Source of the DNA: JAAURS01 sp031362245 | GTDB lineage: Bacteria > Cyanobacteriota > Cyanobacteriia > Thermosynechococcales > Thermosynechococcaceae | Direction: 5' to 3' | Length of the DNA stretch: 37,329 nt | NCBI GenBank assembly: GCA_031362245.1 | Contig: JANLSD010000058.1 | Span: forward strand, 1 to 37,329 | Shown here: piece after piece, positions 15,609-23,842 of the stretch | Position numbering within the stretch: the first letter of the stretch is position 1 | Layout of the letters: the number at the start of each line of letters is the position of its first letter | The notes under the pieces: generated by a model | What the model saw: the letters and a program-made list of their open reading frames with translations, nothing else | Databases searched by the model: none | What the model was told of the DNA's origin: nothing | Made by a program: the position numbers and the translations under genes

Positions 15609-16153
15609 CCCTTGAACCCTTTGAACTGATTGAGCAACAGCTCTTTGTCCGCAGCCGTAAATTTAGCTACGAGACCAATCGCATCCGATTGCCCAACGGT
15701 GTGGAGGGGGATTGGTCTTGTGTTCGCCATCCTGGTGGTGCCTTAGCCGTGCCCGTCACCGCCGATGGTGAATTGGTATTGGTCAAACAGTATCGCTTTG
15801 CCCTTCAGGGGAGGCTCTTAGAATTTCCAGCAGGGACTGTGGAAGTCAAGGAAGATCCCTTCCACACCATTCAGCGCGAAATCCAAGAAGAGACGGGTTA
15901 TCTTGCTCATCGTTGGACGAAATTAGGCCAGTTTCCCCTCGCGCCAGGGTACTCCGATGAGCTAATTTATGCGTACCTTGCCCAAGATTTAGAGCGTTTG
16001 GACACCCCACCCGCTCAGGATGAGGATGAAGATATAGAGGTGGTGCTGATGACGCCTGCGGATTTTGAGGCTGCTGTGCATCGGGGAGAGGCGATTGATG
16101 CCAAATCGATTGCCGCTTATTTTTTGGCTCGACCTTATCTGGAGCTGATTTAG
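15605..16153 (+). CDS. Nudix hydrolase, ADP-ribose pyrophosphatase-like
   Basis: 182 residues. The Nudix box is complete: GTVEVKEDPFHTIQREIQEETGY, shown here as G-x5-E-x7-REIQEETGY at residues ~80-101. The preceding strands (VKQYRFALQGRLLEFPAG) and the following LGQFPLAPGYSDELIYAYLA match the ADP-ribose diphosphatase subgroup. It begins inside the folK stop (ATGA). Possible roles are ADP-ribose or nucleotide-sugar clearance. The alternative of the missing folate-pathway Nudix step is suggested only by context. Confidence 0.9.
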   Translation: MTLEPFELIEQQLFVRSRKFSYETNRIRLPNGVEGDWSCVRHPGGALAVPVTADGELVLVKQYRFALQGRLLEFPAGTVEVKEDPFHTIQREIQEETGYLAHRWTKLGQFPLAPGYSDELIYAYLAQDLERLDTPPAQDEDEDIEVVLMTPADFEAAVHRGEAIDAKSIAAYFLARPYLELI

Positions 16154-16318
16154 GCTGCTGGGCTTCGGCTCCCTTCGACAGGCTCCCTTCGGTAAGCTCA
16201 GGACACGGCAGGACAAGCCGCTCAGCCCTCAATACGGGATTTAACACGCTCGTCATTGCGTTTCCTATGAAATCTCTAGCTGGCTAAGCGAAGTCGAAGC
16301 CAGCGGTAGGGAAGACCC

Positions 16319-17026
16319 TCAACTATCGCCACATAACGCCACGATCGCCTCTTCCAGCGCCTTCAACCCTGCCAAAGATCCCCGAATCAACCGCAATGCC
16401 CTGCGGGGCTGAAGGATCATGCTGCTGGCTAACGCCAACGGATTAAGTTCTCCTGTGTCTGTCATTGCTGCCGCTAAGTCCGGTACATCATGCTGGGCAT
16501 CATCGCTGACCACTCGTAGCATGCCAACCTTGATATCTGTAGATTGCAAGGCTTGTAAGAAGGCATAGCCCTCCATATCCACCACCTTGGCAGGGTATTG
16601 TTGGGCCAGGGCTGCCTTTTGAGTGGCTAAATGCACGAGGCGATCGCACATCAATCCTGTGACCTGTGTTACTGACGGGTTAAGGCGTTCCTGCAAAGCT
16701 TGCAGTAGAGATTCATCGCAAGGGAGGACAGGAACGGAGGGTGGCACTCTTCCGTCAATACAGCTTTGGTAGAGAACGCGATCGCCCACGTTCAGTTGAG
16801 CCGTCAAACTGCCACATAGCCCAGCCAATAAAACAGATGGCCCATCGCCAAGCTGTGTTCGATTTCTTTGGAGCCACTGCTCTAAAAACTGCCCAGTCGG
16901 CTGAGGTTCCATCGGTGTGGCGTAAAGCAACGCCGACTCCAACGCGCCACTGCGCTTTAAGCCCCGTTGAACCGCCTTAAACTCCGCACCTTGAGGAACA
17001 AAAATGGCATTAACGGGACAGGGCAT
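16319..17026 (-). CDS. nucleoside phosphorylase/nucleosidase family protein
   Basis: 235 residues with AAGGAA before the ATG. Seen: a beta start (NAIFVPQGAEFKAV), LLAGLCGSL near residue 65, VGDRVLYQ near 77, KVVDMEGYAF near 150 in the place of the DMExxA ribose-binding motif, and LRVVSDDAQHD near 172. This is the purine phosphorylase / MTA-SAH nucleosidase fold. It is divergent from a squalene-synthase-type gene 300 bases away; HpnG, which removes adenine from adenosylhopane, belongs to the same fold, so an HpnG-like role is possible but unproven. 16154-16318 before it holds only degenerate CCCTTCGACAGGCTC-type repeats. Confidence 0.75.
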   Translation of the reverse strand: MPCPVNAIFVPQGAEFKAVQRGLKRSGALESALLYATPMEPQPTGQFLEQWLQRNRTQLGDGPSVLLAGLCGSLTAQLNVGDRVLYQSCIDGRVPPSVPVLPCDESLLQALQERLNPSVTQVTGLMCDRLVHLATQKAALAQQYPAKVVDMEGYAFLQALQSTDIKVGMLRVVSDDAQHDVPDLAAAMTDTGELNPLALASSMILQPRRALRLIRGSLAGLKALEEAIVALCGDS

Positions 17027-17325
17027 AGCATTCCTTGAATAAAAGTATGGATCCCAAACCTAAAATATTGAGACAAAATGTTTACCATAAAACCTTGGAC
17101 AGTTCGCATTGCTGTCACAAAAAATGAGCAATTAGGCTTTCGTGTATGGTATCTTCCTCGGAGAGTCAGCATAAATGCTCTAGCGCCGATTTAGCGATTA
17201 GAAGCTATTTATTGCAGAAATCTTAATCCGAGAGTGAAGAACATTGAACCTTTTTGGGTCTCAATGGGCTAACTGAGTGTGTGGTGGAACGCGTTGTATT
17301 TGGTGTAGCGCAGGAGTGAGCGTGT

Positions 17326-18378
17326 ATGGTTCAGATAGTCCTTGAGTCTCCGGTTGATCAAAGAGACGTAGATCGCTTTTGTCAGGATATTTTGCCGAAG
17401 GTCTCCCGTACCTTTGCCATTAGCATTCGGTTTTTGCCAGGGCAACTGGGACGCTCAGTCCTATGTGGGTACTTGCTGGCTCGCATTGCAGATACGATCG
17501 AAGATGACCCCAAGGCATCTATATCTGCGAAGTCGTGCCTCCTGGATCAGCTCATGAACTGTTTTGAAGATCCCGATTTAGCGGATCGATATGCCAGTTT
17601 GACTCACTCTGTGAACGGGGATCCAGCCCACTTAGAGCTGGTTCACCAAACCCACCAAGTTTTTACGTTATTTCGCAGCTTGCCGATTCAGTCGCAACAG
17701 ACGCTTCAGCACTGGCTGACGGAAATGATTGTGGGGATGAAAAAGTTTGTCATTCTCTACCCTAACGGCCTGCGAATTCAGACCTTGGAAGAGTACAAAG
17801 AGTACTGCTATTACGTCGCTGGAACCGTGGGCTACCTGCTCACCGATCTTTGGTACGAGCATTCTCCCTTTGTAAACCGCGAGAACTATCAGCTCCTGCG
17901 TAAAACCTGTGCCGAGTTTGGCGAAGCGCTGCAAACTGTCAATATTCTCAAAGATATTGCCTGGGATGCAGCAGAGGAAAATGCCATCTACGTGCCTCAA
18001 GAAGCGTTGCTTGCCCACGGCAGCAGCCACGATAAACTGCTAGACCCAGCTTACCTTCAGCAAAATCATGCTGCCATTAAGTCCCTGGTAGAGCTGGCTT
18101 GGACAGACCTCGATAAATCTGCAGATTACCTGACCAGCCTGCCCATTGCCTCCATCCCTATTCGGTTGTTTTGTGTGTTGCCGCTGATGTTTGCCTATGC
18201 AACCCTCCGCGATATTACGCAATCTACGGCAATGCTGGAGGTGGGCGGTAATGTCAAAATTACGCGCTCTGAAGTCAAGGCGCTGATTATGGTGAGTCCG
18301 TTGACGGTGGTGAGTAATGCATTGGTGCGTGGGTTAATCCAAAGTGTACGTAAACGGGCCTTTAAGCTTTGGTTTTAG
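17326..18378 (+). CDS. squalene/phytoene synthase family protein, probably squalene synthase
   Basis: 350 residues; AGGAG precedes the ATG. Seen: ILPKVSRTFAISIRFLP, the first aspartate motif DTIEDD near residue 60, MIVGMKKF, YKEYCYYVAGTVGYLLTDLW near 150, and the second motif NILKDIAWD near 206. Known: DTxEDD plus YCxYVAGxVG is the pattern of squalene synthases, which condense two farnesyl diphosphates, while phytoene synthases usually read DxxxD with NxxRD. I therefore favour squalene synthase, feeding hopanoids or sterol-like lipids. The K+ channel follows closely but its role is unrelated. Confidence 0.85.
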   Translation: MVQIVLESPVDQRDVDRFCQDILPKVSRTFAISIRFLPGQLGRSVLCGYLLARIADTIEDDPKASISAKSCLLDQLMNCFEDPDLADRYASLTHSVNGDPAHLELVHQTHQVFTLFRSLPIQSQQTLQHWLTEMIVGMKKFVILYPNGLRIQTLEEYKEYCYYVAGTVGYLLTDLWYEHSPFVNRENYQLLRKTCAEFGEALQTVNILKDIAWDAAEENAIYVPQEALLAHGSSHDKLLDPAYLQQNHAAIKSLVELAWTDLDKSADYLTSLPIASIPIRLFCVLPLMFAYATLRDITQSTAMLEVGGNVKITRSEVKALIMVSPLTVVSNALVRGLIQSVRKRAFKLWF

Positions 18379-18440
18379 GGCTACACCCCACAGAACAGCA
18401 CGATACAGTGGATAGAGTCCGAAGTCAAAGGCCAGTGCCG

Positions 18441-19256
18441 ATGCGTGAAGTCTCTCCACCCCCATCCTTTTGGACTCGACTGGCGCAAGTGCGTACCACG
18501 GTTGGGTTTTATTTGGACGATATCCAAACGCCCCTCGGGGTTGCGGTCGATGTCATCATCACCCTTTTGGTGCTGGTCTCGGTTGGGGTGTTTGTGGCCG
18601 AAACCTATGCCTTGCCGCCGCAAATTCGAGCTTTGCTAGATGCACTGAACACCACAGTACTGTGGATCTTTGTGGTGGAGTATGTGCTCCGGCTCTGGTG
18701 CGCCCCAGACCGTCTACGCTTTATTTTTAATATCTACTCGCTGATTGACCTTGTGACGATCGCCCCTTTTGTGATAGGGGTGAGTGACGCTGGTTTTCTG
18801 CGGATTTTTCGATGGTTCCGAATTTTACGGCTGATTCGCTTTTTAGAAAATAAGACGCTTTGGGGCAAAGTTCGATCTGAAGATGCCCCATTTTTTATCC
18901 GAATTTTATTTACATTGTTGGCGATTGTCTTTGTCTACTCCGGCTTGATTTACCAAGCAGAACATCATATTAATGCCGAGGAATTTCACACTTTTCTTGA
19001 TGCGTTTTACTTTTCGGTTGTGACGATGACGACGGTTGGTTTTGGGGATGTAACCCCGATCACCCAGACGGGCAAGCTCTTGACGGTGCTGATGATTGTG
19101 ACGGGTGTAGCACTCATTCCCTGGCAGGTGGGTGATTTAGTGCGGCGGCTGGTTAAAAGTGGTGCCCAACGCGAGATGATTTGTACTGGCTGTGGCCTTG
19201 CCTTTCACGATCCAGATGCTCAATTTTGTAGACGCTGCGGAACGGGCCTGCGTTGA
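18441..19256 (+). CDS. voltage-gated-type potassium channel with C-terminal zinc ribbon
   Basis: 271 residues from ATG 18441; the frame is open back to 18369, overlapping the previous stop. Hydrophobic segments correspond to S1-S6. The S4-like helix RIFRWFRILRLIRFLE has regularly spaced Arg. The pore helix is followed by the selectivity filter TTVGFGD. After S6 comes a short charged linker and a final ~25 residues with CTGCGLAF and CRRCG, a two-knuckle zinc ribbon. Integral inner-membrane protein, tetramer by family. The zinc ribbon could gate or assemble the channel. 62 bases separate it from the squalene-synthase-type gene. Confidence 0.92.
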   Translation: MREVSPPPSFWTRLAQVRTTVGFYLDDIQTPLGVAVDVIITLLVLVSVGVFVAETYALPPQIRALLDALNTTVLWIFVVEYVLRLWCAPDRLRFIFNIYSLIDLVTIAPFVIGVSDAGFLRIFRWFRILRLIRFLENKTLWGKVRSEDAPFFIRILFTLLAIVFVYSGLIYQAEHHINAEEFHTFLDAFYFSVVTMTTVGFGDVTPITQTGKLLTVLMIVTGVALIPWQVGDLVRRLVKSGAQREMICTGCGLAFHDPDAQFCRRCGTGLR

Positions 19257-19260
19257 GGCG

Positions 19261-19389
19261 TTAAGATTTAACCCAATCCTCATGGGACTGGTGATATGGG
19301 CAATGTTCACGTAAGACATGACCGACGGTCAGGCTGGGATGCTCAAAGGTGTTTGGGTCTGGGCGCATGTTGAGTTTGTGCATGTTCAT
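19261..19389 (-). CDS. possible 42-residue protein
   Basis: A short frame from ATG 19389 to TAA 19261, convergent with the channel gene and 25 bases after the stop of the membrane protein encoded upstream on the same strand. It reads MNMHKLNMRPDPNTFEHPSL, then TVGHVLREHCPYHQ and ends EDWVKS. The composition (His, Pro, Asp, a Cys) is protein-like rather than random, but I know no family and see no strong ribosome site. It could be the end of a decayed gene. Confidence 0.3.
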   Translation of the reverse strand: MNMHKLNMRPDPNTFEHPSLTVGHVLREHCPYHQSHEDWVKS

Positions 19390-19414
19390 GAAACCAAATG
19401 ACCTTGAAACTTAG

Positions 19415-20110
19415 CTAAATAAACTTTTGACGCAAGTGTTTCTGGCAAAGTAAGAAAAAATAATTAAACCAGCTCAAAATACCAATCAACTTAGAACCTT
19501 CCTCAAGAAGATCGCTACTTCGCATATGCTCATGGGGGAGTAAGTCAATTGCTGTTGAAATACCAATAAAGATAAGAGCAACGATTATCGGCACAACATT
19601 ACTTTGCATAATTCTGCTTTTGTAGCGCCACAAATAGGCCACAAAGATTGAAAAATATAATATTTCTACGCAAGCCTCAATACTATTTTGTAGACCGCGT
19701 GGCACACCTGACGGCTCACTCGCAAACCCCAAAAAAACAGGAGTATATTCATGAATCTGTAGCCAATCATCTAATAGGAAAAGGAGTGTAAGGCAACCAG
19801 AAGCCCACAAAAACTCAGACCATCCTATACGAGTCTCTCTGATTTTATCTTTGCCTAAGAGAGATGCAGTGAACCAGCAAATGCAGAGTGTTCCAGACCA
19901 AAGGAGTATGCCAATTTGTGACAACAGACCCATATAAGGCGGTTTATGGGCGATTTCTGCTGGGTCTGCGACCAGTACATACATAGGAATATTCTGGACT
20001 TTGGCAATCCAATAGGTTGCGACGAGAAATATTAGGACTAGGCTATACGTCACCGTTAATAGAGCAGACCATGTTTGATTCTTTTTTTGAAAGGCTTTAA
20101 GAGCTTTCAT
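19415..20110 (-). CDS. polytopic membrane protein with conserved-looking acidic/His residues
   Basis: 231 residues with about six or seven hydrophobic segments (for example YSLVLIFLVATYWIA near residue 22, ILLWSGTLCICWFTASLL near 68, LTLLFLLDDWLQIHE near 107). Polar residues sit inside or next to these segments: DDWLQIHE, then a Glu in SIEACVEILYFSIFVA, then AIDLLPHEH and LLEEGSKLIGILSWF. Buried Asp/Glu/His sets of this kind occur in membrane hydrolases, but I do not recognise the family. AT-richer than its neighbours. No operon partner. Confidence 0.65.
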   Translation of the reverse strand: MKALKAFQKKNQTWSALLTVTYSLVLIFLVATYWIAKVQNIPMYVLVADPAEIAHKPPYMGLLSQIGILLWSGTLCICWFTASLLGKDKIRETRIGWSEFLWASGCLTLLFLLDDWLQIHEYTPVFLGFASEPSGVPRGLQNSIEACVEILYFSIFVAYLWRYKSRIMQSNVVPIIVALIFIGISTAIDLLPHEHMRSSDLLEEGSKLIGILSWFNYFFLLCQKHLRQKFI

Positions 20111-20454
20111 CTAGCCGGATTCTCCAAGTAGGGATGAGCAAGGAGCAGCAACACAAGTGAACCGAGACTGACGACACTGCGGCTTAATCCAGGCTTAACT
20201 AAAATATAATCTCATAAAGAGTGTAGGAGTAAGAACCGAGACTTCTGGTAGATTGAAAAAGATAAATTTAATAGCTTGAATCGCTTTCTGAGAAGGGATT
20301 TGACCTCACTTGTCAGTTGTATAAACAAGTTCAAAATTGATCTAAGTATTTGTTGGATGACTTAAAGCCCTAGAGGGCCGATCCCACGCTTCATCCAAGC
20401 CCCATTCAATGTAAATTCAAAAGGCGTTCGTATCCACTTCAAGGGATTATAGAA
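20111..20454. other. 344-base divergent spacer, nothing recognised
   Basis: This spacer separates the leftward membrane protein gene from the rightward pilin-like gene and should hold both promoters. I see no repeat, RNA gene or binding site that I can name. Confidence 0.5.
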
Positions 20455-21003
20455 ATGACTCAAAAGCCTTTGGATTCGATATCTCCCACCCCACCGAAGC
20501 AAGGTGGGATGTCCGCTTTGGCCTGGATTATCGCTGGCTGTGGCTGTTTAGGGCTTGGAGCCTTGGCCTTTTTGATTTTGATGTTATTTACCGTTGCGAT
20601 GCCGAGTTTCCTCCAGCAGGTCAATAAATCAAAAGGGAAAATGGCACAAACAAACTTGCAAAATATCAATTGGTCACAGCAGAGACTTCAGTTAAAGAAA
20701 GGAATTTTTTCCAAATCCATCCAGAATCTTGATGTCAAAATTAGCGACACATTTTTTACCTATCAGGTTGTTCCTTCTGCAAATCCCCACGTCGCGATCG
20801 CAACAGCAACCCCCACACAATCTGAATTAAAAAGCTATACCGCCGCTGTCTTCAAGATTGGATCAAGCCCAACCCAGCCTAAATTCGTTTTAGGTATCTG
20901 CGAAACTGATACTGCCTCACCCAACCCACCCGAATTATCAGTCATCCCTAACTCAATAACTGAATCTGTAGAGTGCCCGCTTGGATCATCTTTGGCAAAG
21001 TAA
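20455..21003 (+). CDS. type IV pilin-like membrane-anchored protein
   Basis: 182 residues. A Pro-rich cytoplasmic start is followed by one hydrophobic segment (residues ~22-50, with GCGCLGLGALAFLILML), then MPSFLQQVNKSKGKMAQTNL and INWSQQRLQLKKGIF. Known: cyanobacterial minor pilins read (L)PSFLNQANKAKxSEA...INRAQQAYYLENGxF at this place, so the likeness is clear, although the Gly-Phe prepilin cleavage site with Glu at +5 is not obvious. I infer a pilin-derived, possibly unprocessed anchor. The C-terminal half is Thr/Ser/Pro-rich with two Cys (GICETD, VECPL) that could form a disulphide. Confidence 0.65.
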   Translation: MTQKPLDSISPTPPKQGGMSALAWIIAGCGCLGLGALAFLILMLFTVAMPSFLQQVNKSKGKMAQTNLQNINWSQQRLQLKKGIFSKSIQNLDVKISDTFFTYQVVPSANPHVAIATATPTQSELKSYTAAVFKIGSSPTQPKFVLGICETDTASPNPPELSVIPNSITESVECPLGSSLAK

Positions 21004-21010
21004 TTGCTGC

Positions 21011-21829
21011 CTAGCCTGAAGGTGGAGCGATATCAATCTGCTGAAAAATGACTTCGTCAAAGGTTGCATTTTCTAAATCAGCACCTTGAAAAAAGGTGCC
21101 AGGTAATCTTTGAATATCTGTCAGAAGTTTTAAAAGCTGATAACTAGAAAGCCAGAGCGCACTTAAGCCTAAGCCTGATAGCCCCAAGGCCAGTAATAGG
21201 TTTGAGGTGCTCCAGGCTGCTGTCGCCCACATCCCCACAAAAAATGTGAAGCCGTAGAGGGAGATCGCCCTCCCCACCGCCACACCCACCTTAAGCCAAG
21301 GCTGAGCACCCGCCACCCGCAGCAAAATCCCCATTACTACTAGCCCAATCATCGCTCCAACTGCCGCAGTGCCAGGGTTTGATTTATTCAGATAACCCCC
21401 ATAGAAAAAGCCCAGCAAAGCGCCCGTTAACAATCCGGCTGCCCAGTAAGCCCATGAGCGTAGTGGGCGCTCTGCAAATAGAGTCAGTGCTGTCGCTAAT
21501 CCGATGCCCGCCATGACGCCCTGAAGTAACAAAACAAAGGGCCATGCCGGATCTTCCCAAGTTTTGCCAAGCGCTCCAAACACCAATCGTGAGACAGTAT
21601 CGGTCATCACAACGGCAACTCCAAAGGTTGCAATTGCCCTCAGAATAGACTGGAGATGCGATGGCCCCAGCCGCGCACCACTAAAATTTGCACCCGTTAA
21701 GCAAGCCTTACGGAAATTACAGCCCCGCAGGTCAGCATGGCTAAAATCTGCGCCCCGCAAATCTTGCCCTGCGAAGGAGCGATTTCTTAAATCCCGTCCT
21801 GTAAAGTTAGACTGGCTGTTATCTCTCAT
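21011..21829 (-). CDS. membrane pentapeptide-repeat protein
   Basis: Start chosen at MRDNSQSNFTG (21829); the frame is open 38 codons further, but that extension would overlap the divergent gene at 21861. Residues ~7-55 are pentapeptide repeats of the A(D/N)LxG type (SFAGQ DLRGA DFSHA DLRGC NFRKA and so on). Then come about six hydrophobic segments with several Gly-rich turns (GFFYGGYLNKSNPGTAAVGA). The protein ends with another repeat, FFQGADLENATFDEV. The repeats probably form a small beta-helix facing the cytoplasm. Function unknown. It is convergent with the pilin-like gene, with only seven bases between the stops. Confidence 0.8.
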   Translation of the reverse strand: MRDNSQSNFTGRDLRNRSFAGQDLRGADFSHADLRGCNFRKACLTGANFSGARLGPSHLQSILRAIATFGVAVVMTDTVSRLVFGALGKTWEDPAWPFVLLLQGVMAGIGLATALTLFAERPLRSWAYWAAGLLTGALLGFFYGGYLNKSNPGTAAVGAMIGLVVMGILLRVAGAQPWLKVGVAVGRAISLYGFTFFVGMWATAAWSTSNLLLALGLSGLGLSALWLSSYQLLKLLTDIQRLPGTFFQGADLENATFDEVIFQQIDIAPPSG

Positions 21830-21860
21830 GGAAAGCCGCGTTATAGCAATACTTTGAAGT

Positions 21861-22826
21861 ATGCCCCAGAATCGATCCGTCGCCAGCCCTATCGCAATAA
21901 ACACGTCTCCTTTCCAGCCTCGACCGCTTTGGCAATGGGCCATTCTCCTCGGCCTACTGAGTGCGCCGATCGCCCATTTCGGCCTAAACTATTTTCGCCG
22001 TCCGCCACAGCAGCCCCTCACCAAAGATCTATTTGAGGGCATTCGCTACCAACGCATGGTGCGCGCCGATCCTCGTCCGATGATGATCCATATTGTCACG
22101 TTGGATCTTAGGCAAGCGGGGCTTAAGCCATTGGTGACACCCTCCAACCCTGCGGTTCAGCCAGAGCATACCCAAGCACGAACCACCACTCATTTTTTGA
22201 AAGAATTTGGGCTACAGCTTGCTATTAACGGCAGTTTTTTCTACAAATTTCGAGAGGAAACACCGTGGGATTTTTATCCTCAAGAGGGCGATCGCGTTTC
22301 GGCCATTGGCACGACAATTTCTAGCACAAAGCCCTACTCTGCCATCAAAGAAAAATACCCTACGATTTGTTTTTTAGCACAGCAAAAGGCCGAGATTGTA
22401 GAGGATGGAGCTTGTCCGGTTGGGACGGAGCAGGCGATCGCCGGAAATGAAACTTTCCTTGCTCACGGACAAATTGCACTGAAACAGTCCCAATGGTCTC
22501 GGGATTGGGATAAACCTTACCCGCGCACGGCGATCGGTGTGGATCGTTCGGGTTCTAAGGTTTGGCTGATTGTGATTGATGGTAAGCAGCCTTTGTATAG
22601 CGAGGGCGCAACGATGCAGCAGCTTGGGGAGATCGCCACTCATCTCGGCATTGACGTGGCGCTGAATTTGGATGGGGGTGGGTCGGTGACGTTGGCGATC
22701 GCGACGCCCAATGGACCTAGGGTACTCAATTCTCCGATTCAGGCCAAGATTCCAACCTGGGAGCGCCCTATTGCAAATCATCTGGGCTTTTATGCAAATC
22801 CTTTGAGGACTTCATCGCTGCCGTAA
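21861..22826 (+). CDS. phosphodiester glycosidase (NAGPA-like) domain protein
   Basis: 321 residues. One N-terminal hydrophobic anchor (PLWQWAILLGLLSAPIAHFGL) is followed by an exported domain. Seen: LQLAINGSFFYK near residue 118, YPRTAIGVDRSGSKVWLIVIDG near 230, and ALNLDGGGSVTLAIA near 274, the signature of the N-acetylglucosamine-1-phosphodiester alpha-N-acetylglucosaminidase fold (formerly DUF2233). These proteins act on glycosyl phosphodiesters outside the cytoplasm, often in envelope or exopolysaccharide turnover. Its start is only 31 bases from the divergent pentapeptide gene. Confidence 0.88.
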   Translation: MPQNRSVASPIAINTSPFQPRPLWQWAILLGLLSAPIAHFGLNYFRRPPQQPLTKDLFEGIRYQRMVRADPRPMMIHIVTLDLRQAGLKPLVTPSNPAVQPEHTQARTTTHFLKEFGLQLAINGSFFYKFREETPWDFYPQEGDRVSAIGTTISSTKPYSAIKEKYPTICFLAQQKAEIVEDGACPVGTEQAIAGNETFLAHGQIALKQSQWSRDWDKPYPRTAIGVDRSGSKVWLIVIDGKQPLYSEGATMQQLGEIATHLGIDVALNLDGGGSVTLAIATPNGPRVLNSPIQAKIPTWERPIANHLGFYANPLRTSSLP

Positions 22827-23019
22827 TTGACCGGAATGGAAAAGGGCGATCGTGAATCAAAAGCGGTTGACCCATGAGTGCAAACCGTACCTCAACACTA
22901 CTGTTGTAAAGTAAACGGGTATGTAACAATATCTTTACATAAGGCAGATAATTCTCATCTTCAGCGCTTTCAGAATCTTTTAGATGAGAAAGCATTACAA
23001 AACAACACGAGGTTTTCCT

Positions 23020-23676
23020 ATGCAGCTCGATGAAGTCAAGACCTTGCTAGACAGTGAAAATCCTCAAAAGCGGATGAGCGCAATCACCGCACTGAGGCAG
23101 TATGAAGATACGATTGCGGTGCCGCTGTTGGTGAGTCAGCTCAACGACCCTGAATTCATCATCCGATCGTTTGCCACGATTGGCCTAGGCCACAAGCGAA
23201 CGCCAGAAGGGTTTGAAGTACTGGTCGATGTATTGCAAAACGACCGAGATGCAAACGTGCGCAGTGAAGCTGCAAATTCGCTCTCAAGATATGGCAAGCA
23301 AGCATTGCCCTATCTCATGAAAGCGGTTGAAGTAGACGATCACTGGTTGTTACAGTTGAGCGTTCTGTCAGTGGTATCCGAACTTGACTGCCCCGACGAA
23401 CTCTACACTTTATGTGAGAAGGCACTTGAGCATGACGATCCAGTTGTGCAGTGTGTTGGTTTAGAGTATTTGGGTTACTTGCAGGGTTCCAAAAGACATG
23501 AAGATGCTCTGGAAATACTTTTAGTTTGGGCTGAGTCAGAAAATTGGAATTTGCGCAAACAGGTTGCTCTGACCTTGCCACAATTTAAAGGAATGTTCTC
23601 TGAAAACGCTTTGGCGCGATTGAGGCAAGATGAAGACTATCGCGTTGTGGCGGCTACCTTAGAAGGACTGATCTAA
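23020..23676 (+). CDS. HEAT-repeat protein
   Basis: 218 residues from ATG 23020, chosen because GAGG lies 8-9 bases upstream; an upstream ATG at 22984 is less likely. Tandem two-helix repeats of about 31 residues are visible: SAITALRQYEDTIAVPLLVSQ, FATIGLGHKRTPEGFEVLVDVL, EAANSLSRYGKQALPYLMKAV, and LSVLSVVSELDCPDELYTL. This is the PBS-lyase type HEAT pattern (CpcE/NblB relatives), a protein-binding scaffold. Whether it touches phycobilisomes is open. The promoter region carries CTTTACATAAGG near 22931. ftsH follows 166 bases downstream on the same strand. Confidence 0.85.
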   Translation: MQLDEVKTLLDSENPQKRMSAITALRQYEDTIAVPLLVSQLNDPEFIIRSFATIGLGHKRTPEGFEVLVDVLQNDRDANVRSEAANSLSRYGKQALPYLMKAVEVDDHWLLQLSVLSVVSELDCPDELYTLCEKALEHDDPVVQCVGLEYLGYLQGSKRHEDALEILLVWAESENWNLRKQVALTLPQFKGMFSENALARLRQDEDYRVVAATLEGLI

Positions 23677-23842
23677 CCCAGATTGCGAATCAGTCGGGCG
23701 ATGTAGAGAGAAGGCTTGTCAAAGCCACGCCAAACGCTTCAGCGAAACAAGATTCAATCACCGCCTTTAATAGTGATCGCTAAACCAGCGCGTTTTCGAT
23801 TACTAAGGCAGTACTTCACATCATTAAGGATGAGCCGTCATT

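Noticed and set aside
16154..16318. Small gene between the Nudix and phosphorylase genes
   Set aside because: The sequence consists of degenerate CCCTTCGACAGGCTC-type repeats common in cyanobacterial spacers. Frames there are shadows extending from the Nudix gene.
22918..22945. Possible HLR1 (RpaB) or NtcA site upstream of the HEAT-repeat gene
   Set aside because: The two TTACAT-like halves are inverted rather than direct repeats, and GTA...TAC has ten bases between, not eight. It looks like an ordinary promoter.
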